64,000 nucleotides of DNA from assembly GCF_014200435.1 (NCBI RefSeq), contig NZ_JACHBR010000001.1:6328001-6392000 (forward strand). The letters run 5' to 3'. Positions within the stretch are counted from its first letter, which is position 1; every line of letters begins with the position of its first letter. The translations under genes and the position numbers were made by a program. The DNA is from Sphaerisporangium krabiense. Lineage in GTDB: Bacteria > Actinomycetota > Actinomycetes > Streptosporangiales > Streptosporangiaceae. The notes under the pieces were generated by a model. It saw only the letters and a program-made list of their open reading frames with translations. It searched no databases and was not told the origin of the DNA. Positions 24,170 to 36,100 of this stretch are shown here, piece by piece.

Positions 24170-27100
24170 GTGTCCGGCATCGAAGAAGCAACGGAGTACT
24201 GGAACCGGCGTCTCTCCCCGCTTCCGCAGGAAGCCGCCCTCCCCGCCGACCTCCCGTACCCGCTGTCGCCCACCGGCCACTGGCAGACCCGCGTCCGCGC
24301 CCTCGCCGCCACCGCGCCCGAGCCGGTGCTGCTGGCCGCGTTCGTCGCGCTGCTCCACCGGTACGGAGGCGCGGAGGACATCACGGTCGGGTACGAGGGC
24401 CTGCCGCTGCGCGTCGCCTGCACAGGAGACACCACCTTCACCGACCTGACCCGCCGCGTCGAGACCGCCCGCACGGAGTCCCGCGCCCACCGCGTCCCTC
24501 TGTCGACCCTGGTCGACGCCCTGCGCCCGGCCCCGATGCGAGGCGGCGCCCTCCTCTTCAACACCGCCTTCACCACAACCCCCGCCTCCTCCTACAGCGC
24601 GCTTTACACGGATGAATCCGGCACAGCCGGACGGCTCATCGCGAACAGAAGCGCCGACCAGACCCCGCAGGGGACGGGTCCCGGCGGTGTGGTGGAGGCG
24701 GTTTCCCGTGTCGCGTGGGTGGGTTCCGGTGGCGTGGAGGAGACGGATCCCGGCGGCACGGGGGCGGCTTCCTGTGGTGCCGGTTCTGAAGGGGGCGTCG
24801 AGGGCGGTCGCGCTGATGGCGAGGGCGGTCCCGCCGAGGGTGGGGGGCTCGATCTGGTGCTTGGCGTTGCCGGGGAGGAAGTCTGGGTTGGATGTCGGGG
24901 GGACTTGTTCCTGGAGGAGACGGTTGAGCGGGTTCTCGGGCACTACGCGACGTTGCTCGCCGACGCGCTCGCGCGGCCGGAGGCTCCGGTCGGGGAGCTG
25001 GACGTGCTCGGCGCGGACGAACGGCGTCGCGTGCTGCGCGAGTGGAACGACACCGCGCACGACGTCCCGCTCCTGACCTGGCCCGAGATGTTCGCCGCGC
25101 AGGTGCGGCAGCGCCCGGACGCCGTCGCGCTGGTCTTCGAGGACACCCGCCTCACCTACGCCGAGCTGGACGAACGCGCCAACCGCCTCGCCCACGCCCT
25201 CATCGCGCGCGGCGCCGGTCCCGAGCGCGTGGTCGCGCTCGCCGTGCCCCGGTCGGCCGAGCTCATCGTCGCCGAGGTCGCCGTGCTGAAGTCCGGCGCC
25301 GCCTACCTGCCCGTGGACACCGACTACCCGGCCGACCGCGTCGCCTACATGCTCGCCGACGCCGCCCCCGCCTGCCTCGTCACCACGGCCGAGGTCGCCG
25401 GCGACCTGCCCGAGCCGCCCCCCGGCACGCGCACGCTCGTCCTCGACGCCGCCGGCACCGTCCGCGAACTGGCCACCGGCCCCGCCCACGACCCGGGCGA
25501 GGACGACCGGGGGCCGCTGTCGGTCCTCAACGCCGCCTACGTCATCTACACCTCCGGCTCGACCGGCCGCCCCAAGGGCGTGGTGCTGTCCCACGCGGGC
25601 GTGGCCAAGCTCGTCGCCACCCAGAGCGAGCGGTTCGGCGTCGGCCCCGACAGCCGCGTCCTGCAGTTCGCCTCGCCGAGCTTCGACGTCGCCTTCTGGG
25701 ACCTGTGCCTCGGCCTGCTTTCCGGCGGCCGTCTCGTCGTCGTCCCCGCCGAACTGCGCGTGCCCGGAGCCCCGCTCGCCGACTACGCGCACGCCAACGG
25801 CATCACGTTCATGATCCTGCCCCCGGCCCTGCTGGCCGCGATGCCCGGCGACGTCGAGCTGCCGCCCGCCACCCTGCTCGCCGGCACCGAACGCGTCTCA
25901 CCCGAGCTGGTCGGCCGCTACGCGCGCGGCCGCCGCATGTTCAACGCCTACGGCCCCACAGAGGCCACCACCAACTCCACCCTCGGCCTGTGCGACCCCG
26001 ACACCCCCGCCGGGTCCATCGTCCCCATCGGCGTCCCCGACCCCGGCACCCGCGCCTACGTCCTCGACGCCCGCCTGCGCCCGGTCCCCGCCGGGGTCAC
26101 CGGCGAGCTGTACCTCGGCGGCGCCGGGCTCGCGCGCGGCTACCTCGGACGGCCCGGCCTGACCGCCGAGCGGTTCGTCGCCGACCCCTTCGGCGCGCCC
26201 GGCGAGCGGCTGTACCGCACCGGTGACCTCGTCCGGTGGCGGGCCGACGGACGGCTGGACTTCCTCGGCCGCGCCGACTCCCAGGTGAAGATCCGCGGCT
26301 TCCGCGTCGAACCCGGCGAGATCGAGTCCGTGCTGCGCGCGCACCCCGCCGTCGACCAGGTCGCGGTGGTCGTCCGCGAGGACCGCCCCGGCGACCGCCG
26401 GCTGGCCGCGTACGTCGTCCCGGCCCTGGTGCCGGAGACCGGCTCGGACGGCCCCGGCCGGGTCGAGGAATGGAAGGACCTGCACGACCTGCTCTACGCG
26501 GCCGCGGGATCCGACGACGCCCACGAGAGCGCCGGGGGCGCGAACGGCGCCCATGAGAGTGCGCGCGCGAACGGTGTTCACGAGAGCGCCGGGGTCGCGG
26601 GCGGCGTCCGGGAGGGCTCGGGCGCGGACGTCTCCCCGAGTGATCTCGCGGGCGGGATCTGCGAGAACTTCGCGGGCTGGAACAGCATGTACGACGGGCT
26701 GCCGATCCCGGTCGAGGAGATGCGCGAGTGGCGGGAGGCCACCGTCGCCGCCATCCGTGGACTGCGGCCCCGCCGGGTGCTGGAGATCGGCGTCGGCAGC
26801 GGGCTCATCCTGTCCCGCGTCGCGCCCGGCTGCGAGGCGTACTGGGGCACCGACCTGTCGCACCAGGCCGTGGACGCCCTGCGCGCCCAGGTAGCCGCCG
26901 TGCCCGAGCTGGCCGGGCGTGTCGAGCTGCTCACCCGGCCCGCGCACGACCTCGCCGGGCTCCCCGAGGGCTTCTTCGACACCGTCGTCATCAACTCCGT
27001 CGCCCAGTACTTCCCCGACGCCGAGTACCTGACCGGCGTCCTGCGCCAGGCGAGCGGGCTGCTCGTGCCGGGCGGGCGCGTCTTCGTCGGCGACGTGCGC

Positions 27101-30100
27101 AACCTGCGCCTCCTGCGCTGCCTGCGCGCTGCCGTCGAGACCCGCCGCCAGGCGACCACCGTCGGCCGTGCCGGGGACGGACGCGACGGGCAGGACAAGG
27201 ACGCGCTGCGCACGGCCGTCGAGCGGTCCGTCGCCTGGGAAGGCGAACTGCTCCTCGACCCGGACTACTTCGCCACGCTGCCCGGGTTCGACGCCGACAT
27301 CCGCGTCAAGCGCGGCGCCTCCCACAACGAGCTGACCCGCTACCGCTACGACGTCGTCCTCCATCCCACCGCCGCCCGCACCCCCGAGAACGCCACCGTG
27401 GGGACGGGCGGCGCGGAGACGGGCGGGGCGTCCCGAGTCACCACCGGTGGGTCCCAGGCCGGCGGACGGCCGCAGGCCGCGCTCCACCTGCCGGTGGCGC
27501 CGCAGCCGGCCGACCAGGCCGCCGAAGAGGTCCGATGGGCTGATCTCGTCGGCCCGGATGCGCCGGACGGGCTGGAAGCGCTGGACGCCCTGGACACGCG
27601 CCTCGCCGAGCGTGCCGGTCCACTGCGCGTCGTCGGCGTGCCCAACGCCCGGCTCGCCGACGACCTGGCCGCCCTGTACGCGGTCGAAGAGGAGGGCGGC
27701 CCGGCCCTGCCGCTCACAGGCGCCGACCCCGAGGCGCTGCACGCACTCGCCGCCCGCCACGACCGCCAGGTGGCGGTCACCTGGAACGGCCACGCCGCCG
27801 ACGGCGCCCTCGACGCCCTCTTCACCCCCGCCCACCACCCAGAGGCCATCGAGAAGCTCCCCACCCACCCGCACGACGCCCCCGCCAACTCCAACGACGC
27901 CTCCGCCGACTCGCCCGACGCGCTCGCCAACTCCCACGACAGCACCGTCCCTCCGCACGTCGCGCCCGGCAGGGCCCCCTACCCGCACGACGCGCCCGGC
28001 CGGACCTACGACGGGCCCGGTCACCCGTACGACGCGTCCGGTCGCGCGGAGGAGGCGGTCGGCGGTGGCGTGCTCCAGGGCGCCTACCGGAGTGCGGGGT
28101 TGTTCGCGCAGGCCAATCGTCCGGTGCCGTTCAGGGATGTCGCGGTGCTCATGAAGACGCTGCGCGCGCATGCCGCCGAGTGGCTGCCCGAGTACATGGT
28201 GCCGTCCGCGTTCGTGCCGCTGCACCGTCTGCCGGTCACTCCGAGCGGCAAGCTGGATGGCGCCGCGCTGCCCGTGCCGGACCCGGCCGCGCTCAGCTCC
28301 GGCCGCGCGCCCCGCGACCCGCGCGAGAAACTGCTCTGCGCGCTGTACGCCGAGGTGCTGGGCGTGGAGTCGGTCACCGTCGACGACGACTTCTTCGCCT
28401 TCGGTGGCGACAGCATCGTGGCGATCCGGCTGCTCGTCCGCGCCCGCGAGTCCGGCCTGCGCCTGACCTCCCGCGACGTCTTCCGCCACCGCACGGTCGC
28501 CGCGCTCGCCCAGGTGGTCGAACGCGCCGAAGGCGCCGGCATCCCGCAGCCGGGCGAGGAGGCCGGCGGCCCGCTGCTGACCCTCGCCCCGGACGAGATC
28601 GCGGAACTGCGGGGCGAGGTCCCGATCCCCTTCGAGGAGGCCCTGCCGCTCGGCCCGCTGCAGCAGGGGTTCTTCTTCCATTCCCTGCTCGACGGCCCCG
28701 CGGGGGACGTGTACGTCGTCCAGCAGGCGCTCGACCTGCGCGGACCCGTCGACGGCACGGCCCTGCGCCGCGCCGCGCAGCGGCTCCTGGACCGGCACGC
28801 CCCCCTGCGCGCCTTCTTCCGCAGGCGCGCCGACGGCGGCCCCGTGCAGCTCATCGCCGAGCACCTCGACCTGCCCTGGCGCGAGGTGGACCTGCGGGCG
28901 GAGGGCCCGGCGGCGGAGGAGCGGGCGCGGACGGTGGCGGGGGAGGAGCGCGCCCGGCGCTTCGACCTGGCCCGTCCGCCGCTGGTGCGCTGCGCGCTCG
29001 TCAGGCTCACCGATGACCGCAGCCGCCTGCTCCTCACCTTCCACCACATCGTCGCGGACGGCTGGTCCCTCCCGATCCTGCACCGCGAACTGATGGCCCT
29101 GTACGCCCATCCCTCGGAATCGCCGGACGGCCCGCGACACGACGTGGCCGAGGTGCGCGAGATGGGCGGCGCGGAGACCGGCCTGTGGGACCGTCGCGAG
29201 GACGCTGTGCCGCTTCCTGCGGTCGATGTGGCCGAGGTACGTGAGATCGGCGGCGCGGGGACCGGGACGCGGGACCGTCGCCAGGGTGCTGTATCTCTCC
29301 CCGTGCCCACTCCGTACCGTGAGCACCTGCGGCGTCTCGCGGGGGCCGACCGGGAGGCCGCGCGGGGCGCGTGGCGGGAGGCTCTTTCGGGTGTCGAGGA
29401 GCCCGCACGGCTGACCGGTGTGCCGGCGGGCGGTGCGCCGCTCCGGCCCGCGCAGGTGCGGGTCGAGGTGTCTGAGCGGGTCACCGCCGGGCTGGCCGTC
29501 GTGGCGCGGGAGCGTGGCGTCACCCTGGGGACGATCGTGCAGGTCGCCTGGGGACTGGTGCTCGGACGGCTGACCGGGCGTCAGGACGTCGTCTTCGGCA
29601 CCACCGTCTCCGGCCGCGACGCCGAGGTGGACGGGATCGAGTCCATGGTCGGCCTGTTCATCAACACCCTGCCGACCCGCCTGCGCTGGAACCCCGCCGA
29701 CACCCTCGCCGGTCTGCTGGAGCGGTTCCAGGACGAGCAGGCCCGCCTGCTGGACCACCAGCACCTCGGACTCGCCGAGATCCAGCGCGTCGCCGGGTTC
29801 GCCGGCGGGGGCGAGCTGTTCGACACGCTGGTCGTCGTCGAGAACTACCCCTCCGCCACCGGCCTCACCGACCCCACCGGCACGGTCGCCGTCACCGGCC
29901 ACGAGTTCCACGACGCCGTCCACTACCCCCTCGCCCTGATCGTGAAGCCCGGCCGGCGGCTGGACCTGCGTCTCAAGCACCACGCCGAGCGGCTCGACGG
30001 GGACGCCGTCCGCGCCCTCGCCGACCGTCTGACCCGCGTCCTGCGGGCCGTCGCCGAGAGCCCCCGGGACCTGGTGGCCCGCGTCGACCCGGCCGCCCCC

Positions 30101-33100
30101 GAGGACCTCGCCGCCGCCACCCCCGAGGGGGAGGTGGTGGAGGTCCCCGCGACCACGCTGGCCGCCGCCTTCGCGGCGCAGGTCGCCAGGACCCCGGACG
30201 CCACGGCGGTCGTGTACGAGGACGAGACCCTCACCTACCGCGAGCTGGACGCGCGCGCCGCCGCCCTGGCGGGCCGCCTGCGCGGGCTCGGCGCGGGACC
30301 GGGGCGGGTGGTCGCCGTCGCCGTGCCCCGCTCGGCCGGGCTGATGGTCGCCCTGGTCGGCGTGCTGAAGTCGGGCGCGGCCTACCTCCCCGTGGACCTG
30401 GACTACCCGGCCGACCGCATCGCCTACATGCTCGCCGACTCGGGCGCGGACACGGTGGTCACGACGGCCGCCGCCGCGCCGCGCCTGCCCGCCCTCGCCA
30501 CCCTCACCCCGCTGCTCCTCGACGCCCCCGAGGCCGGGAGCGGAGCCCTCGCCGACGCGCCGGAGCACGCGCTGACCGCGGACGCGGGCGAGGCGGACGC
30601 GCCGGGGAATGCCGCGGAAGCGGACGTGCCGGGGAACGCGGTGGACGCGGACCCGGACGACGCCGCCTATCTCATCTACACCTCGGGATCCACCGGACGT
30701 CCCAAGGGCGTCGTGGTCACGCACCGCGCGATCGTCAACCGGCTGGCGTGGATGCAGGGCGAGTACGGGCTGCGCGCCGACGACCGGGTGCTGCAGAAGA
30801 CGCCGTCCAGCTTCGACGTCAGCGTCTGGGAGTTCTTCTGGGCGCTGTGCGAGGGCGCCGCGGTCGTGCTCGCCCGGCCCGACGGGCACCGCGACCCCGC
30901 CTACCTGGCCGGCCTGATCCGCGCGCGGCGGATCACCACGATGCACTTCGTGCCGTCGATGCTGGAGGCGTTCCTCGCGGCGGGCGAGATCACCGCCGAC
31001 CCGTCCTGGGCGGTGTCGCTGCGCAGGGTGTTCAGCAGTGGCGAGGCGCTGCCAGGCCCGGCCGCCGCGCGCTGGCGGGACCTCACCGGCGTCCCCCTGC
31101 ACAACCTGTACGGCCCCACGGAGGCGGCCGTGGACGTGACCTACCACCCCTGTGACGGCCGGTCCGGCGAGGCCGCCGTCCCGATCGGGCGCCCGGTCTG
31201 GAACACCGGGCTCCGCGTGCTGGACGCCGCGCTGCGGCCGGTGCCGCGCGGTGTGCCCGGCGAGCTGTACCTGACCGGCGTCCAGCTCGCCCGCGGCTAC
31301 TACGCCCGCCCCGGCCTGACCGCCGAGCGCTTCGTGGCCGACCCCTACGGCCCGCCCGGCACCCGCATGTACCGCACCGGCGACCTCGTGCGCGTCGGCG
31401 GCGACGGCGGGGTGGAGTACCTGGGCCGCACCGACCGGCAGGTCAAGCTGCGCGGCAACCGCATCGAGCCGGGAGAGGTGGAGGCGGCGCTGACCGCCCG
31501 CCCGTCGGTGGCCCAGGCGGCGGTGGCCGTCCGCGGCACCACGCTCGTGGCCTACGTCGTCCCCGCCTCCCCACGCCCGCCGGCGACCGTTACCGGGACA
31601 GAGGACGGGATCGCCGCCCTGAGCGGGGATGGGACCAACGCCCGGACCGGGGACGGAACCGGTGAAGGCCAGGGCGGCGGGATCGATGTGCGGGCTCTCG
31701 CGGCCGAGGTGGCCGGGGTGCTGCCCGCGGCCATGGTGCCCGGTGCGTACGTGGTGCTGGACGCGCTGCCGCTGACCCCGAGCGGGAAGCTGGACCGGGA
31801 CGCGCTGCCCGCCCCCGAGGCCGTGCGCGCCGAGAGCCGCGCGCCGCGCGATGAGCGTGAGCGCGTCCTCACCGAGATCTTCGCCGCCGTGCTGCGCCTG
31901 GACGAGGCCGGGCCCGACGACGACTTCTTCATGCTCGGCGGCGACAGCATCTCCTCCATCGGCGTCGCCGGCCGCGCCCGCCGGGCCGGTATGGAGCTGG
32001 ACCCGCGCGACGTCTTCGAGCACCGCACCCCGGCCGCCCTCGCGGTCGCCGCGGCGGAGAAGGCCCGGGCGACCGGCCCGCGGCCACGAGCGGGGACGGG
32101 GATCGTCCGCGACGAGGAGGCCAGGACCGGATTCGGGCTCGGCGAGGAGAGCGGTACGGGGTTCGGGCTCGACGAGGAGGAGGTCGCCCGGGTGCGGCGG
32201 ATGGCGGGGGACGTCGAGGACGTCTGGCCGCTGGCGCCGCTGCAGGAGGGCCTGTTCTTCCACTCCACCTACGACCAGGGCGTCCTTGACGTCTACACCG
32301 TCCACGAGACGTTCGACTTCGCCGCGCCGCTGGACGCCGACCGGCTGCGCGCCGCCGCCCGGGCGCTGCTGGCCAGAACCCCCGGCCTGCGCGCCGGGTT
32401 CACGGCCGACGGCCTGCGCAGCCCGCTGCAGTTCATCGTCCGCGACCTCGAGATCCCGCTGGAGGAGGTGGACCTGTCCCGCCTGCCCGAGGCCGAGCGG
32501 GACGCGAGGATGCGCGCGCTCGTGGACGAGGAGCGGACCCGCGGGTTCGACCTGGCCGCTCCGCCGCTGTTCCGCATGCTGCTGGTCCACCGCGGCGCGG
32601 GGCTGGGCGACCGCCTGGTCGTCGGCCGCCACCTGCTGCTGTGGGACGGCTGGTCGGCCTGGGTGTTCCTGGAGGAGCTGTTCGCCCTGTACGAGTCCGG
32701 GGGCGACCCGGCCGGTCTTCCCCGCCCCGGCTCCTACCGCGACTACCTCACCTGGCTGGAGTCCCAGGACGCCGGCGAGGCCGCGCGCGCCTGGCGCGGC
32801 GCGCTGGCCGGGCTGGAGGAGCCGACGTTGATCGGCGGCGCCGCCGGCCAGGACCTGGACCCGGTCATCCCCGAGAGCCTGGACGCCGACCTGCCCGCCG
32901 CCCTCGGCGAGCGGCTGCGCGAGGTCACCCGGGGCAACGGCCTCACGCTCAACACCGTCCTGACCGCCGCCTGGGGCCTCACGCTGGCCGCCGTCACCGG
33001 GCGCGGCGACGTGGTCTTCGGCACGACCGTCGCCGGGCGGCCGAGCGAGGTGCCGGACGTCGAGAACATGATCGGCATGTTCCTCAACACCGTCCCCGCC

Positions 33101-36100
33101 AGGGTGGCCTTCGCCCCCGAGGAGCCGGTGCTGGACCTGCTGCGCCGCGTCCAGCGCGAGCGCCTGGCCCTGATGCCGTACGAGTACTTCAGCCTGGGCG
33201 TGCTGCAGGCCGAGACCGGGCACCGGCGGCTGTTCGACACCCTGTTCGTGCTGCGCAACGCCGACACCGAGGACCGGCTGGCCGAGCTGGCGGCCCGGCA
33301 CGGCGCGACCGCCGTCGCCAACGTGGACGCCACCCACTACCCGGTGACCGTCATCGTCACCCCGGGCCGCCGCGTCCGCGTCACCCTGGCCCACCGCCCG
33401 GACGTCGTCGGCGCGGGCCGGGCGCGCGCCCTGCTGGACCGCTTCACCGCGACCCTCGCCCGGCTGGTCCGCGACGTCGGCGCGCCCACCGGCCGTGTCG
33501 ACCCGCTGCTGCCCGGCGAGCGCGCCGCCTTGGAAGGCGAGGACGCCGCCAGCCGTGTCCCCGTCCCCGAGCAGACCATCGCCGACCTGCTCGCCGCCCA
33601 GGCCGCCCGCACTCCTGAGGCCACCGCCCTGGTGTTCGGCGACCTGTCGGTCACCTACGCCGAGCTGGACGCCCGGGTGAACCGCCTGGCCCGCCTGCTG
33701 CTCGCGCGCGGCGCCGCACCGGAGAAGGTCGTCGCGCTCGGCCTGCCCCGCTCGATCGACATGGTGGCCGCGCTGTTCGCCGTCCTGCGCACCGGCGCCG
33801 CCTACCTCCCCCTGGAACTGGACCACCCGGCCGACCGGCTCGTCGCCACGCTCGACGACGCCGGCCCCGCGCTCCTGCTGTGCGCCTCGGCCGTCTCGGC
33901 CCGCCTGACGGGCGGCGTCCCTGACGGACGGCGGATCGTGCTCGACGACCCGGCCGTCGCCGAAGCGCTCGAAGGGCTGGACGCCGGTCCGGTCACCGAG
34001 GCCGACCGTCCCGCCTTCAGCCTGGACCACCCGGCCTACGTCATCTACACCTCCGGGTCCACCGGCCGCCCCAAGGGCGTCGTCACGCCGTACCGCGGGC
34101 TGACGAACATGCAGCTCAACCACCAGAAGGAGATCTTCGCCCCGGCGGTCGCCTCCGCCGGAGGACGCGGGCTGCGCGTCGCGCACACGGTGTCGTTCGC
34201 GTTCGACATGTCCTGGGAGGAGCTGCTCTGGCTCGTCGAGGGCCACGAGGTGCACGTCTGCGACGAGGAGCTGCGGCGCGACGCGCGGGCCCTGGTCGCC
34301 TACTGCCAGGCGCACCGGATCGACGTCGTCAACGTCACCCCGACCTACGCCCACCTGCTGATCGAGGAGGGCCTGCTGGAGGGGCACCGGCCGCCGCTGG
34401 TGCTGCTCGGCGGCGAGGCCGTGTCCGAGACGGTGTGGAATCGGCTGCGCGACACCGACGGCACCTACGGCTACAACCTGTACGGCCCGACCGAGTACAC
34501 CATCAACACCCTCGGCGGCGGCACCGGCGACAGCGCCACGCCCACCGTCGGCCGTCCCATCCGCGCCACCCGCGCCCGGATCCTGGACGCCTGGCTGCGG
34601 CCCGTCCCCGCCGGCGTCCCCGGCGAGCTGTACATCGCGGGCGTCGGCCTGGCCCGCGGCTACCTGGACCGGCCCGGCCTGACCGCCGAGCGGTTCGTCG
34701 CCGACCCCTTCGGGGAGCCGGGCGAGCGCATGTACCGCACCGGTGACCTGGTGCGGCGCCGCGCGGACGGCAACCTGGACTTCCTCGGCCGCACCGACGA
34801 CCAGGTGAAGATCCGGGGGCACCGCGTCGAGCCCGGCGAGGTCGAGACCGCGCTGGCCCGCCACCCCGAGGTCGCGCACGCGGCCGTCGTCGCCCGCGAC
34901 GACCCGGCCGCCCCCGGCACCCGCCGCCTGGTCGGCTACCTCGTCCCCGCCGAGCAGGAGGGAGAGGAGCGCGAGTCCGCCGAGCGCGAGCAGATCGGCG
35001 AGTGGCGCGACATCTACTCCGACGAGTACGAGCGCATCGGCACCGCGCTGTTCGCCGAGGACTTCGCCGGGTGGGACAGCAGCTACGACGGGCGGCCGAT
35101 CCCGCTGGAGCACATGCGCGAGTGGCGCGAGCGCACGGTCGAGCGGATCCGCGAGCTGCGCCCGCGCCGGATCCTGGAGATCGGCGTCGGCTCGGGCCTG
35201 CTGCTGTCGCGCCTGGCCCCGGACGCCGAGGCGTACTGGGCCACCGACTTCGCCGCCCCCGTCATCCGCAAGCTCGGCGCGGAGCTGCGGGGCGACCCCG
35301 CGCTGGCCGCCAAGGTGGAGCTGCGCTGCCAGGCCGCCCACGACACCGACGGCCTGCCGCGCGGCTTCTTCGACACCGTCGTGATCAACTCGGTGGTCCA
35401 GTACTTCCCGAGCGCGGGCCACCTGGCCGAGGTGATCCACGGCGCGATGGGCCTGCTCGCCCCGGGCGGCGCCCTGTTCGTCGGCGACGTGCGCGACCTG
35501 CGCACCGCCCGCGCCTTCCACACCGCCATCCAGCTCACCCGCGCCGGCGACGGGGCCGATCCGGAGGCGCTGCGCCGCGCCGTGGACCGGAGCCTCGCGC
35601 TGGAGAAGGAACTGCTGGTCCACCCCGACTTCTTCACCACGCTCGGCTACGGCGCCGACCTGCGCACCAAGCGCGGCCACCACCACGACGAGCTCACCCG
35701 CCACCGCTACGACGTCGTCCTGTACGAAGGGACCCCGGACGCCGCGCTCGGCGCGGGGCAGGAGATCGCCTGGCCCGCCGCAGGCGTGGACGCGTCCGGC
35801 GCCGAGCCCGGAAGCGGTCGGCCCGGCGCGCTCGGCCGCCTCCTGCGCGACCACGGCGCAGGCCCGCTGCGGGTCACCGGCGTCCCCGACGCCCGCGCCG
35901 CCTCAGAACCCGGCTCGGCGATCGCCGGGGGAGTGGAGCCCGAGGCCCTGCACGCGCTGGCCGCCGAGCACGGCCACCGGCTGCTCACCACCCCGTCCGC
36001 GGAACCCGGCCACTACGACGCGGTCTTCGTGCGCGACGCGGCCCGCCTGACCGGCGGCCTGTACCGCCCCGGCGGCGGCACGCCCCCGTACGCCAACGCC

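Noticed and set aside
25898-35854. A 3318-codon open frame on the minus strand opposite the NRPS
   Set aside because: Long antisense frames are expected in very GC-rich DNA. It is Ala/Gly/Arg/Val/Gln-rich without domains, and the plus-strand NRPS motifs are unequivocal.
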